Shown here: in pieces, positions 16,391 to 25,201 of the stretch
Numbering within the stretch: position 1 is the stretch's first letter
How the letters are laid out: every line of letters begins with the position of its first letter
Notes under the pieces: model-generated
Database searches by the model: none
What the model saw: only the letters and a program-made list of their open reading frames with translations
What the model was told of the DNA's origin: nothing
DNA from: Burkholderiaceae bacterium
GTDB lineage: Bacteria > Pseudomonadota > Gammaproteobacteria > Burkholderiales > Burkholderiaceae_C
Assembly (NCBI GenBank): GCA_026125795.1
Contig: JAHCKM010000001.1
Location: forward strand, 248,001-312,000
Direction of reading: 5' to 3'
Length of the DNA stretch: 64,000 nt
Position numbers and translations under genes: made by a program

Positions 16391-18754
16391 ATGCAGGCAC
16401 CCCCATCGAGCGACGCAGCCTGGGAGGCCTTGCCGCTGCCCGCCGTCGAGATCAACTGGCACGGCACGCTGCAACGCGCCAACATGGCGTTTCACGCGCT
16501 TGGCCTGCGTTGCGATGATGGTCAACTCGGCCGTGGCGCGTTCGATGCCGACTCGCTCGAACGCCTGAGCCGCCGCCTGCAGGCTCGACGCGACTTCGCG
16601 CTCGAGCTGCACTGGCGCGGTCACGATGGGCAGCCGGCCTGGATCGAACTGGCTGCGCGCTGGCTGGAAGGGCGCCAGAGCTACACCTGCGTGCTGCGCG
16701 ATGCCACGGCCGAGCGGCTGGCCGAGCGCGACGCGCGCGCCGAGACGCAGCGCTTCTCGCTGCTGGCCGACAGCGTGCCGGCGCTGATCGCCTACTACGA
16801 GGCCAAACGGTTGAGCTGCGTGTACGCCAACCAGCAGTACGCCAGCACCTTCGGCCTCGACACGGTGTCGATCGTCGGACGCACCTTTGCCGAAGTGGTG
16901 GGGCCGCAGGCGGCGGCCGAGATCCAGCCCCATGTCGACCGGCTGCTGAGCCATGCCGAGCCGGCGTCTTACGAGCGCAAGATGGCCGGTCCGGACGGTA
17001 CACCCCGCTGGATCGAGGTGAGCCTGGTGCCGCACCTCGACAATGGCACGCTGGTCGGCGCGTTCGTGCTGATCAGCGACATCTCGCATCACCGGCTGAT
17101 CGAGGCGGCGCTGCGCGAGAGCGAAGACCGGCTGTCGAAGTTCATGGACGCCAGCGTCGAGGGCATCGTGTTCCATCGCGACGGCGTGATCACCGACGTC
17201 AACGTGGCGCTGGTCTCGCTGCTTGGCTTTCCGCGCGAGCGCATGGTCGGCCATCGCATCCTCGACTTCGTGGCACCCGAGCACCAGGGCCGGGTGCAGG
17301 CGGTGATGGACGCCGCCTCCGAGCAGCGTTACGAGCTGGTGGCCGTCCGCGCGGACGGCCAGCGCATCCCGGTGGAGTCGATCGGTCGCACCATGACGCG
17401 ACGCGGCGAGAAGATCCGCATGGCGATCGTGCGCGACATCCGCGACCGCTTGCAGGCGCAGCAACGCATCGAGTTCCTAGCGCACCACGATCCGCTCACC
17501 GGGTTGCCGAACCGCGCCAATTTCATGGAGCACCTGGCGGCTCGCCTGGCCAACGGCGGCGCGACGCATGCCGCGCTGCTGTTCATCGACCTCGACCACT
17601 TCAAGCGCATCAACGACTCGCTCGGCCACCTGGTGGGCGACACGGTGCTGCAGACGGTAGCGCACCGCATCGTGCAGTCGCTGCGTCCGGTCGACCTGGT
17701 GAGCCGCTTCGGCGGCGACGAGTTCGTCGTGCTGCTGGCCGACGTGGCCGACCGCCGCGTCGTCGAGGAGCTGGTGCAGCGCGTCCTGCTGGCGGTGGAG
17801 GCGCCGATTCCGGTGCAAGGACAGAGCATCGTCGTGTCGCCTTCGATCGGTGTGGCGATGGTGCCGCATGACGGCCGCCTGCCGGCCGAGCTGATCAAGA
17901 ACGCCGACACCGCGATGTATGCAGCCAAGGCCGACGGCCGCGGCGTGTGCCGCTTCTTCGAGACCGAGATGGCGGCCCAGGCCTACGCCGCGCTCGTGCT
18001 CGAGGGCCAGCTGGCCTACGCGTTGCAGCGCAGCGAGTTCGCGCTGATGCTGCAGCCGCGTGCCGCTCTCGATGGCTCGGGTCTGCAGGTGCAGGCGCTG
18101 ATCCGCTGGCAGCATCCCGATCGCGGCTGGCTGGCGCCGGAGAGTTTTCTCGACGTCGCCGAGGAGCGTCGCCTGATGCAGCCGATCGTGCGCTGGGCAC
18201 TGGCCGAGGCGATCGCCACGCAGCGCGCATGGTCGCTGCGCGACGGCCGCGTGCCCGCCGTCGCGCTCGACCTGGCCGGCCTGCCGCTGCCGCTGGAGCT
18301 GGTGGCCGAGCTGGCGGAGCACGTGTGCGCGAACACGCCGCCGCTCGGCGAGCTGTCGCTCGACATCGGCGAGGCGGTGCTGAGCGAGGATGCGCAGGTG
18401 CTGCGCGAGTCGGTGAGCCGGCTGCAGGCGCTGCACATCTCGGTGGCGATCGATGACTTCGGCGTCGGCACGATGGCGCTGTCGCGACTGCGCGCGTTGC
18501 CGGTGCGCGGGCTCATCCTCGGCCGCGCGTTCGTCGCATCGCTGCCGGACGATCGGGCCGCCGCGACCATCGCGACTGCCATCGTGCAGATGGCGCGCGG
18601 CTTGAAGCTGCATGTCACCGCCAAGGGCGTCGACACGGCGGCGCAGCGCGAATGGCTGGCGGCGATCGGTTGCGGGCATGCCCAGGGCCCGGCCATTGCG
18701 TTGCCGATGCAGGTCAACGCGTTTGCGGAATGGCTGCGCAACCAGCCGGCGTGA
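16391..18754 (+). CDS. PAS-PAS-GGDEF-EAL signalling protein with degenerate EAL
   Basis: The 787-residue cytoplasmic protein has an N-terminal PAS-like region, a second PAS domain (about 115-230) and a third (about 240-350, ISVEGIVFHRDG-type sequence). A GGDEF domain follows, with the active motif RFGGDEF at about 440-446 and the substrate loop DHFKRINDSLGH. The EAL domain runs from about 535 to the end. In it the signature EALxRW reads QALIRW, and the catalytic Lys motif (KID) reads LILGRAF. So diguanylate cyclase activity is plausible but phosphodiesterase activity is doubtful. I used the ATG at 16391; GTG at 16370 is also in frame. A TATCAT -10-like hexamer lies at 16338-16343. It is convergent with glmU. 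Confidence 0.9.
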   Translation: MQAPPSSDAAWEALPLPAVEINWHGTLQRANMAFHALGLRCDDGQLGRGAFDADSLERLSRRLQARRDFALELHWRGHDGQPAWIELAARWLEGRQSYTCVLRDATAERLAERDARAETQRFSLLADSVPALIAYYEAKRLSCVYANQQYASTFGLDTVSIVGRTFAEVVGPQAAAEIQPHVDRLLSHAEPASYERKMAGPDGTPRWIEVSLVPHLDNGTLVGAFVLISDISHHRLIEAALRESEDRLSKFMDASVEGIVFHRDGVITDVNVALVSLLGFPRERMVGHRILDFVAPEHQGRVQAVMDAASEQRYELVAVRADGQRIPVESIGRTMTRRGEKIRMAIVRDIRDRLQAQQRIEFLAHHDPLTGLPNRANFMEHLAARLANGGATHAALLFIDLDHFKRINDSLGHLVGDTVLQTVAHRIVQSLRPVDLVSRFGGDEFVVLLADVADRRVVEELVQRVLLAVEAPIPVQGQSIVVSPSIGVAMVPHDGRLPAELIKNADTAMYAAKADGRGVCRFFETEMAAQAYAALVLEGQLAYALQRSEFALMLQPRAALDGSGLQVQALIRWQHPDRGWLAPESFLDVAEERRLMQPIVRWALAEAIATQRAWSLRDGRVPAVALDLAGLPLPLELVAELAEHVCANTPPLGELSLDIGEAVLSEDAQVLRESVSRLQALHISVAIDDFGVGTMALSRLRALPVRGLILGRAFVASLPDDRAAATIATAIVQMARGLKLHVTAKGVDTAAQREWLAAIGCGHAQGPAIALPMQVNAFAEWLRNQPA

Positions 18755-18775
18755 AGCGCTCGGCGCTCGTTCGCC

Positions 18776-20170
18776 TCAGTCTTTCTTCTTCTGCTTGACC
18801 GGCCGCTGCCACCCTTCGAGGCTGGCTTGCCGTGCGCGCGCCACCGTGAGCTGGCCGGCCGGCGCGTCCTTGTTGATCACCGATCCGGCGCCGATCGTGG
18901 CGCCGTCGCCGATCACCACCGGCGCCACCAGCACGCAGTTGGAGCCCACGTGCACGTCGTTGCCGATCACCGTGCGGTGCTTGTTGGCGCCGTCGTAGTT
19001 GGCCGTGATGCTGCCGGCGCCGTAGTTGACGCGCTCGCCGACCGACGTGTCGCCCAGGTAGGCCAGGTGGTTGGCCTTGGCACCGCGCTCCAGCCGGGAG
19101 TTCTTCACCTCGACGAAGTTGCCGATGTGCACCTCGGGGCCCAGATCGGCACCCGGCCGCAGCCGCGCGAAAGGTCCGATCTGCACCCGCTCTCCGATGG
19201 TGGCCCGCGTGAAATCGCAATGCGGCAGCACCTCGGTGCCGGCGCCGATCGTGGTGTCGCGGATCACGCAGTGCGAGCCGACGCGCACGCCGTCGCCGAG
19301 CACGACACGGCCCTCGAAGATGCAGTCGATGTCGATTTCGACATCCTGTCCGCATTCGAGCACGCCGCGCACGTCGAAGCGCGCCGGATCGGCGAGCCGC
19401 ACGCCGGCATCCATCAAGGCGTTGGCGCGACGCCGCTGCAGGCGGCGCTCCAGGTCGGCCAGTTGCGCGGCGCTGTTGACGCCGAGCACCTCGGTCTCGT
19501 CGTGCGCTGCAGTCGTGACCACCGCCACGCCGTCGGCCACGGCCAACGCGACCACGTCGGTGAGGTAGTACTCGCGCTGGGCGTTGTGGTTGGTCAGGCG
19601 CGCCAGCCAGCGCTTCAACGCCGCCGTGGGCGCGGCCATGATGCCGGTGTAGACCTCGCGGATCCGGCGCTGCGCGTCGCTCGCGTCCTTGTGCTCGACA
19701 ATGCCGCGCACGCTACCGCCTTCGCGCACGATGCGGCCGTAACCCTCGGGAGCGTCGAGCATCAGGGTCAGGAGCGCCAATTGCCGACCGGCGCAGGCCT
19801 GCACGAGCGCACGCGCCGTGTCGGCCGCGACCAGAGGGACGTCGCCGTTGAGAATCAGCGTGGTGCCGTCGTCATCGAGCCAGGGCACGGCCTGCTGCAC
19901 CGCATGGCCGGTGCCGAGTTGCGGTTCCTGGCGCACGCAGCGCAGGTGGGCGCCGGCGCCGCCCGCTGTCGCGCGGCCGGCCAGCAAGCGCTCGACCGCA
20001 TCGGCGGCATAGCCCGTGACCACCACCGTGCGATCGGCCTGCAACGTTGCACAGGTGTCCAGCACATGCAGCAGCAACGGATGACCGGCCAGTCGATGCA
20101 ACACCTTGGGCAGGGCTGACTTCATGCGTGTACCCTTGCCCGCGGCCATGATCACGATGTCGAGTGCCAT
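18776..20170 (-). CDS. glmU: Bifunctional UDP-GlcNAc pyrophosphorylase / GlcN-1-P acetyltransferase
   Basis: The 464-residue enzyme makes UDP-GlcNAc for peptidoglycan and LPS. The N-terminal uridyltransferase (about 1-235) shows IVIMAAGKGTRMKSALPKVLH, QLGTGHAV and LILNGDVPL. The C-terminal left-handed beta-helix acetyltransferase (about 255-455) shows the hexapeptide repeats, the catalytic His block RPGADLGPEVHIGNFVEVK and YGAGSITANYDGANKHRT. The protein ends in a Lys-rich tail. Its ATG overlaps the ATG of the divergent lipoprotein gene on the other strand (CATG at 20168-20171). Confidence 0.98.
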   Translation of the reverse strand: MALDIVIMAAGKGTRMKSALPKVLHRLAGHPLLLHVLDTCATLQADRTVVVTGYAADAVERLLAGRATAGGAGAHLRCVRQEPQLGTGHAVQQAVPWLDDDGTTLILNGDVPLVAADTARALVQACAGRQLALLTLMLDAPEGYGRIVREGGSVRGIVEHKDASDAQRRIREVYTGIMAAPTAALKRWLARLTNHNAQREYYLTDVVALAVADGVAVVTTAAHDETEVLGVNSAAQLADLERRLQRRRANALMDAGVRLADPARFDVRGVLECGQDVEIDIDCIFEGRVVLGDGVRVGSHCVIRDTTIGAGTEVLPHCDFTRATIGERVQIGPFARLRPGADLGPEVHIGNFVEVKNSRLERGAKANHLAYLGDTSVGERVNYGAGSITANYDGANKHRTVIGNDVHVGSNCVLVAPVVIGDGATIGAGSVINKDAPAGQLTVARARQASLEGWQRPVKQKKKD

Positions 20171-21089
20171 GTCGGTCTTCTTGCCTCAGCGCCGTCGCCT
20201 GCGCCCGTGGATTATCGCGGCCGTTGCGCTGCTGCTGGCAGGCTGCAGCGCGCTGCGGCTGGTCTACAACCAGGGCCAGACTTTCGCGTACTGGTGGCTC
20301 GACGGCTACTTTGACTTCGATGTCGAACAGGGCAACCGTGCGCGCGACGCGCTGTCGGACTGGTTTCGCTGGCATCGTGCCACGCAACTACCGGACTACG
20401 CCGCACTGCTGGCGCAGGCCCAGCGGCAGATCCTGCAGGACATCACACCGGCCGAGGTGTGCCGCTGGAGCGACGAGCTGCGGCGGCGCCTGGAAGTGGC
20501 TTATGCACACGGCGTGCCGGCGCTGGCCGACTTGCTGCGCACGCTGCGGCCGGAGCAGGTGCGCCAGGTCGAAAGGCGCTACCGCAAGGCCGACGACGAT
20601 TTCCGCAACGACTACCTGCAGGCCACGCGGACCGAGCAGCTCGAAGCGGCCAACAAGCGCACCGTGTCGCGCGCCGAGATGGTCTACGGTCGCCTCGACG
20701 ACGCGCAGCGCAAGCTGATCGCCGACGGCATAGCGGCGTCGCCGTTCGATGCGCGGCGCTGGCTCGTCGAGCGCCAGGCGCGCCAGCGCGAGATCGTCGA
20801 CACGCTGCGCGCGCTGCAGGCGGCGCGCGCCGATGCCGCCCGGGCCGAGGCGGCGCTTCGTGTGTTTGCGGCCCATGCCGTGCTGTCGCCGCGGCCGGCC
20901 TATCGAGAGTACCAACAGCGGCTCTACGAGCACAACTGCGCGCTGGTGGCGCGGCTGCACAACAGCACCAGCGCCGAGCAGCGGCGCCATGGTGCGGAGC
21001 GTCTGAAGGGCTGGGAAGACGATCTGCGCGCGCTCGCGGCACAGCGCCATACGGAACCCGACCGCGGCGAGCGGCTGGATCGCCCCTAG
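20169..21089 (+). CDS. DUF6279 family lipoprotein
   Basis: The 306-residue predicted lipoprotein has a basic n-region, the hydrophobic core WIIAAVALLLAGC with lipobox LAGC (Cys about residue 26), then a charged, almost wholly helical body. The conserved segment SALRLVYNQGQTFAYWWLDGYFDF just after the lipid site is characteristic of the DUF6279 family, whose function is unknown. I placed the start at 20169; an in-frame ATG at 20157 would add four residues. There is no free upstream space, because glmU starts divergently from the same CATG. Its promoter must therefore lie inside glmU. Confidence 0.83.
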   Translation: MSVFLPQRRRLRPWIIAAVALLLAGCSALRLVYNQGQTFAYWWLDGYFDFDVEQGNRARDALSDWFRWHRATQLPDYAALLAQAQRQILQDITPAEVCRWSDELRRRLEVAYAHGVPALADLLRTLRPEQVRQVERRYRKADDDFRNDYLQATRTEQLEAANKRTVSRAEMVYGRLDDAQRKLIADGIAASPFDARRWLVERQARQREIVDTLRALQAARADAARAEAALRVFAAHAVLSPRPAYREYQQRLYEHNCALVARLHNSTSAEQRRHGAERLKGWEDDLRALAAQRHTEPDRGERLDRP

Positions 21090-21132
21090 GCTGCGTCGAA
21101 GACCGTTGCGTGGCCTCAGGAGCCCGCGAGCG

Positions 21133-21759
21133 CTATTGCAGCATCACCTTGACGGTGTGCGGCACCGAGCCGCTTTGCGGGAAGTCGGCCATCGCGGCCT
21201 TGAACATCGCGCTCATCAGCTCGTCGCCGCCGCTGGTCATGCCCTCGCTGCTGGCGCGTGCCTCGTACAGTGGTGTGCCATTGGCGCGATCGCGCAGCAG
21301 CAGCGCCACTTCGCGGTCGTAGCGGCTCGGCTCGGTCCGATATCCGTAGGGATACGGGCCGACCCATGGCGGATACGGTCCGCCCCACGGCCGATAGCGC
21401 CAGTAGCCAAAGCCGCCGCGCCACCACAACGGGTCGTCCCACGGAGAACGCTCGTAGCGCGTGATCCGCGCGCCCAGCTGCACCAGCACGTCGGGCGTGA
21501 CGCCCGGCCCCGCCTGGACGAACCCTGCGGCCGCGAGCGCCGGCTGAGCCGCATCCTCCAGGCGCTGCTGCGCGTCCGCGCGCGCCTGCTGCGACGGCAG
21601 GCGCTCGAACGCATAGGTACCGGGCCTGCGGTCGCTCGGCCAGCCGCCGTAACTCACCACCTCGGCGTTCAGGGTGTTCATCGACGCACACGCCGTGAGC
21701 AGGCCGGCGGCGAGGACGCCGATCCAGGCGGCCGTCAGGGTCGGGGTGCGGGCGTTCAT
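21133..21759 (-). CDS. DUF4136 family lipoprotein
   Basis: The 208-residue predicted lipoprotein has signal core AAWIGVLAAGLLTAC and lipobox LTAC. The DUF4136 domain follows (STNTLNAE-type start, GTYAFERLP, AAGFVQAGPGVTPDVLVQLGA). It contains an aromatic, Pro/Gly/Tyr-rich insert at about 125-165 (RGGFGYWRYRPWGGPYPPW). DUF4136 proteins are widespread envelope lipoproteins of unknown function. The ATG at 21759 is supported by GGAGG 5 nt upstream; the longer open frame upstream overlaps ttcA and is not used. Confidence 0.85.
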   Translation of the reverse strand: MNARTPTLTAAWIGVLAAGLLTACASMNTLNAEVVSYGGWPSDRRPGTYAFERLPSQQARADAQQRLEDAAQPALAAAGFVQAGPGVTPDVLVQLGARITRYERSPWDDPLWWRGGFGYWRYRPWGGPYPPWVGPYPYGYRTEPSRYDREVALLLRDRANGTPLYEARASSEGMTSGGDELMSAMFKAAMADFPQSGSVPHTVKVMLQ

Positions 21760-21778
21760 GCGGTCCTCCGTCGCTCGG

Positions 21779-22714
21779 TCAGGGGCTCTCTTGGGGATCG
21801 TGGCGCACCAGGCGCAGCGGCTGCTCCGCCGGGGGCGCGGCGCAGCCATCGTCTTCGTCGAAGGCCTTGTCGCCCTGCACGTCGGCCACGCCAGTGGCTT
21901 GGAGCGTGGCAAACGGGTACAGGTTCCGGTCCATCAGGTGCGACAGCGTGATGCGGCCCATTGCCGCGGCCATGTTGTCGGTGCGCCCCGGATGACGCCG
22001 CTCCCACTCGCGCAGCATCTGCTTGATCTGAGCTCGTTGCAGGTTGGGCTGGCTGCCGCACAAGCTGCACGGAATGATCGGAAAGCGCCGCTGCTCGGCC
22101 CAGCGTTCGAGGTCGGTCTCCGACACGTAGGCCAGCGGGCGTATCACCACATGACGCCCATCGTCGCTGACCAGCTTGGGCGGCATGCCTTTCAGGCGCG
22201 CGCCGAAGAACATGTTCATCAGCAGCGTCACCACCATGTCGTCGCGGTGGTGGCCGAGCGCGATCTTGGTCGCGCCCAGCTCGCTCGCCACGCGGTACAG
22301 GATGCCGCGGCGCAGCCGCGAGCACAATGCGCACAGCGTCTGGCCCTCGGGCACCAGGCGCTTGACGATCGAGTAGGTGTCCTGCTGTTCGATGTGAAAC
22401 GGCACGCCGCGCGAATGCAGGTACTGCGGCAGAACGTGCTCCGGAAAACCGGGCTGCTTCTGATCGAGGTTGACCGCCACCAGGTCGAAACTCACCGGCG
22501 CGCGCTCGCGCAGGCCGATCAGGATGTCGAGCAACGCGTAGCTGTCCTTGCCGCCGGACACGCACACCATCACCTTGTCGCCCGGCTCGATCATGTTGAA
22601 GTGGCGAATAGCCTCGCCCACCTGGCGGTGCAGGCGCTTGGACAGCTTGTTGGCCTCGAAGCGCCGGCGGCGCTCGTTGGCTGACGAATCGAGCAGTTCA
22701 GGGGTCGCGTTCAT
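21779..22714 (-). CDS. ttcA: tRNA 2-thiocytidine(32) synthetase TtcA
   Basis: The 311-residue enzyme thiolates C32 in tRNA. The ATP-binding PP-loop is [14 protein letters not shown]. The Cys pairs that bind the Fe-S cluster and sulfur are [12 protein letters not shown] and [11 protein letters not shown]. The family blocks [26 protein letters not shown] and [17 protein letters not shown] are also present. The ATG overlaps the folB stop (ATGA at 22711-22714 reading minus), so ttcA is the third gene of a pteridine reductase-folB-ttcA operon. Confidence 0.96.
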   Translation of the reverse strand: MNATPELLDSSANERRRRFEANKLSKRLHRQVGEAIRHFNMIEPGDKVMVCVSGGKDSYALLDILIGLRERAPVSFDLVAVNLDQKQPGFPEHVLPQYLHSRGVPFHIEQQDTYSIVKRLVPEGQTLCALCSRLRRGILYRVASELGATKIALGHHRDDMVVTLLMNMFFGARLKGMPPKLVSDDGRHVVIRPLAYVSETDLERWAEQRRFPIIPCSLCGSQPNLQRAQIKQMLREWERRHPGRTDNMAAAMGRITLSHLMDRNLYPFATLQATGVADVQGDKAFDEDDGCAAPPAEQPLRLVRHDPQESP

Positions 22715-23082
22715 CACGCACCTCGGTCCTTGTGGGTCGCGTGCACCTCGACGCTGACGGTGTCGCAATCGGCAAACACCTGGGGTTTGGCCACGCGGAC
22801 GCGCGCCCCCGTGACGCCAGGCAACTGCAACGCGCGTTGCGCGATGCGGCCGGCCAGCGTCTCGAGCAGGTGCGTGTGCTCGCGCTCGGCCTCCGCCTTG
22901 GCCAGCTCGCGCAAGTGGCGGTAATCGAGCACCTGCGACATCTCGTCGCGCGCCGGGATCAACGGCGCATCGGGCATGTCGACCGCCAGGCTGATCAGCA
23001 CCGGCTGCGGGGCGCCGAACTCGTGGGCCAGCACGCCCACCTGGGCCAGCACGCGCAGGCCTTCGATCGTGATGGTTCTCAT
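22714..23082 (-). CDS. folB: Dihydroneopterin aldolase
   Basis: The 122-residue enzyme cleaves dihydroneopterin to the hydroxymethyl-dihydropterin used for folate synthesis. It begins [21 protein letters not shown] and keeps the FolB pattern: Glu after the first turn, [16 protein letters not shown], then [14 protein letters not shown] and the C-terminal Lys-Pro segment [17 protein letters not shown]. Its ATG overlaps the stop of the preceding reductase gene. A longer frame upstream belongs to that neighbour and is not coding here. Confidence 0.93.
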   Translation of the reverse strand: MRTITIEGLRVLAQVGVLAHEFGAPQPVLISLAVDMPDAPLIPARDEMSQVLDYRHLRELAKAEAEREHTHLLETLAGRIAQRALQLPGVTGARVRVAKPQVFADCDTVSVEVHATHKDRGA

Positions 23083-23855
23083 GGGTTTTCGACGAATGCG
23101 TAATCGCGCGAACGCGGCCTCAGGTGGCTGCCCGCGTCCACCAGCAGCGTGCTGCCGGTGATCGACGGATTCTCCAGCACGAAGCGCACCGCATGCGCCA
23201 CGTCGGCCGGCTCCACGCCGTGCGCGAGCGGACCCTGGGCCTTTAGCGCCGCCAGGCGTTGTGCATCGATCTGCGGGCTCTCGAGCGTGAGGCCGGGCGC
23301 GACGCCGCACACGCGCAGCAACGGCGCCAGCGCTTGCGCCAGCAGCGGCGTGGCGGCCTGCAGCGCCGCCTTCGACAACGTGTACGACAGGTGATCGGGG
23401 TTGGGGTTGTACAGCTTCTGGTCCAGCAGGTTGACCACGCACGCATCGCCCGTCGGCACGCCGGCGGCAGCGCGGTGCGCGTGCAGGGCGCGCGCCAGCA
23501 CGACGGGCGCCGCGGTGTTGGTGCGCCAGTGGCGCGACAGGCCGTCGTGGCGCAGCGAGTGCACGTCGTCGTGCTCGAACAGCGACGCGTTGTTCACCAC
23601 GGCGCGCAGCGGCCCCAAACGTTGCACCACCGCCGGCACCAGCGCCTCACAGGCGGTCTCGTCGGCCAGATCGGCCTGGAAGGCCTCGGCCTGCGCGCCG
23701 GCTTGCCGCAACGCGGCGAGCGTCTCACGCGCCTCGGCGTGCGAGCGGTGGAAATGCAGCGCCACGTTCCAGCCGTGCGCCGCCAGATCGAGCGCGATGG
23801 CACGGCCGAGACGCCGCGCCGCACCGGTGACCAACACGAGTTTGCGATGCGTCAT
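23079..23855 (-). CDS. folM: Pteridine reductase-like short-chain dehydrogenase
   Basis: The 258-residue SDR protein has the cofactor motif [13 protein letters not shown], where the Arg-Arg favours NADPH and marks the pteridine-reductase/FolM branch of the SDR family. The NNAS motif is present, and the catalytic Tyr-Lys are in [12 protein letters not shown]. FolM reduces dihydromonapterin or dihydrofolate in E. coli. Placement directly before folB supports a pterin substrate, but this is inference. The ATG at 23855 is divergent from the methyltransferase gene, with only 18 bp between them. Confidence 0.82.
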   Translation of the reverse strand: MTHRKLVLVTGAARRLGRAIALDLAAHGWNVALHFHRSHAEARETLAALRQAGAQAEAFQADLADETACEALVPAVVQRLGPLRAVVNNASLFEHDDVHSLRHDGLSRHWRTNTAAPVVLARALHAHRAAAGVPTGDACVVNLLDQKLYNPNPDHLSYTLSKAALQAATPLLAQALAPLLRVCGVAPGLTLESPQIDAQRLAALKAQGPLAHGVEPADVAHAVRFVLENPSITGSTLLVDAGSHLRPRSRDYAFVENP

Positions 23856-23861
23856 GGTTTC

Positions 23862-23867
23862 TACAAT
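23862..23867 (+). promoter_or_regulatory. Candidate -10 box for a leaderless transcript
   Basis: TACAAT ends 6 nt before the ATG of the MidA-like gene. A transcript started from it would begin at or next to the ATG. There is no Shine-Dalgarno sequence before that ATG. No convincing -35 is visible. Confidence 0.4.
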
Positions 23868-23873
23868 GCCGCG

Positions 23874-24986
23874 ATGTGCGCGACCGCTGAGCATCACAGT
23901 GTATCGAGCCGTCTGCGCTCGGCGATCGTGCAGGCCATCGAGAGCAACGGCGGATGGTTGCCGTTCGATCGTTACATGTCGCTGGCGCTGTACGCGCCGG
24001 GCCTGGGCTACTACATGCACGACGACCGGCAGATCGGCCGCTGGCCGGGCGGCAGCGATTTCATCACCGCGCCGGAACTGACGCCGTTGTTCGCGCAGGC
24101 GCTGGCGCCGTCGTTGCGCCAGGCGCTGCAGGCCAGCGAGACGCACACGCTGATCGAGTTCGGCGCCGGCAGCGGCGCGCTGGCCGAAGGGCTGCTCGAA
24201 GCGCTGGGTAACGAGGTGGGCCGGTACTGCATCGTGGAGCTGTCGGGCGCGCTGCGTGCGCGGCAGCAGCAGCGCCTGGCGCGCCACGGTGGCCGCGTGC
24301 AGTGGATCGAGCGCTGGAGCGTTCCGGCGGCACCGGCGACCGACGCGGTGGTGCTCGGCAACGAAGTGCTCGACGCGATGCCGGTGCAACTGCTGCACTT
24401 CGACGGCGCGTTGTGGCACGAACGCGGCGTGGCGCTGGACGCCGACGGCGCGTTCGCGTGGCGCGACCGGCCGACGGCGTTGCGCCCGCCGCACGATGGG
24501 CCGTGGACGCCGGGCACGGTGACCGAGATCCATGTGCAGGCCGAAGCGTTCATCAGCGGGCTGGCGCAGACCTTGCGGCGCGGCGTGGCCCTGTTCGTCG
24601 ACTACGGATTCCCGGCCGACGAGTACTACCATCCGCAGCGCACCGCCGGCACGCTGATGTGCCATCGCGCGCACCGTGCCGACAGCGACCCGTTGATCGA
24701 CGTGGGCGAGAAGGACATCACCGCGCACGTCAATTTCAGCGGCATCGCGCTCGCCGGACAGGCAGCCGGTTTCGACGTGCTCGGCTACACGTCGCAGGCG
24801 CGTTTTCTGCTGAACAACGGCATCGCCGACTCGATGGCGCGGGCCGATGCGCGCGAGCGCGCCGCAGCGCAGAAACTGGTGGCCGAACACGAAATGGGCG
24901 AGCTCTTCAAGGTGATCGGCTTCGCCAAGGGCTGTGTGTTCGATCCGATCGGTTTTGCTGCCGGCGATCGCTCGCACCGCTTGTGA
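23874..24986 (+). CDS. MidA/NDUFAF7-type SAM-dependent methyltransferase
   Basis: The 370-residue protein belongs to the DUF185/MidA family. The diagnostic N-terminal block is MSLALYAPGLGYY (about residues 35-47), then FITAPELTPLFAQALA and the SAM-binding loop LIEFGAGSGALAEGLLEAL. The block VVLGNEVLDAMPVQLL is the family post-I motif. In mitochondria the homologue methylates an arginine of complex I; the bacterial substrate is not established. The start at 23874 is the first ATG after the reductase gene, and an upstream open frame runs antisense through that gene. Confidence 0.9.
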   Translation: MCATAEHHSVSSRLRSAIVQAIESNGGWLPFDRYMSLALYAPGLGYYMHDDRQIGRWPGGSDFITAPELTPLFAQALAPSLRQALQASETHTLIEFGAGSGALAEGLLEALGNEVGRYCIVELSGALRARQQQRLARHGGRVQWIERWSVPAAPATDAVVLGNEVLDAMPVQLLHFDGALWHERGVALDADGAFAWRDRPTALRPPHDGPWTPGTVTEIHVQAEAFISGLAQTLRRGVALFVDYGFPADEYYHPQRTAGTLMCHRAHRADSDPLIDVGEKDITAHVNFSGIALAGQAAGFDVLGYTSQARFLLNNGIADSMARADARERAAAQKLVAEHEMGELFKVIGFAKGCVFDPIGFAAGDRSHRL

Positions 24987-24999
24987 GAAGGATGCTGCG

Positions 25000-25191
25000 G
25001 TGCGCTGGCTGATCGTCTTCATGCTCGCGTTCCTGTTGTTCAACGGACTGCGCAGCTGGCTCGAGCGCATCGGGCTGGGCCGCCTGCCGGGCGACTTCAC
25101 GGTGCGCATTGCGGGACGCGAGATCTACTTGCCGCTGGCCAGCAGCGTCCTGCTCAGCGCCATCGCGGCGGGCGTGAGCTGGTTGTTGTGA
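25000..25191 (+). CDS. DUF2905 small membrane protein
   Basis: The 63-residue protein has two predicted membrane segments (about residues 2-15 and 43-62) around a short loop holding the family signature LGRLPGDFTVRIAGREIYLPL. The DUF2905 family has no known function. I chose GTG at 25000 because AAGGA lies 7 nt upstream and the next codons start the hydrophobic segment; the open frame continues further up inside the methyltransferase gene. It is 13 bp after that gene and ends 10 bp from the convergent cca. Confidence 0.85.
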   Translation: MRWLIVFMLAFLLFNGLRSWLERIGLGRLPGDFTVRIAGREIYLPLASSVLLSAIAAGVSWLL

Positions 25192-25201
25192 GCGGGACAG
25201 C

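Noticed and set aside
23079-25109. A 676-codon minus-strand frame that would fuse the pteridine reductase to an upstream extension
   Set aside because: The upstream part is antisense to the MidA-like gene and has no domain; the reductase has its own ATG at 23855 before its cofactor motif.
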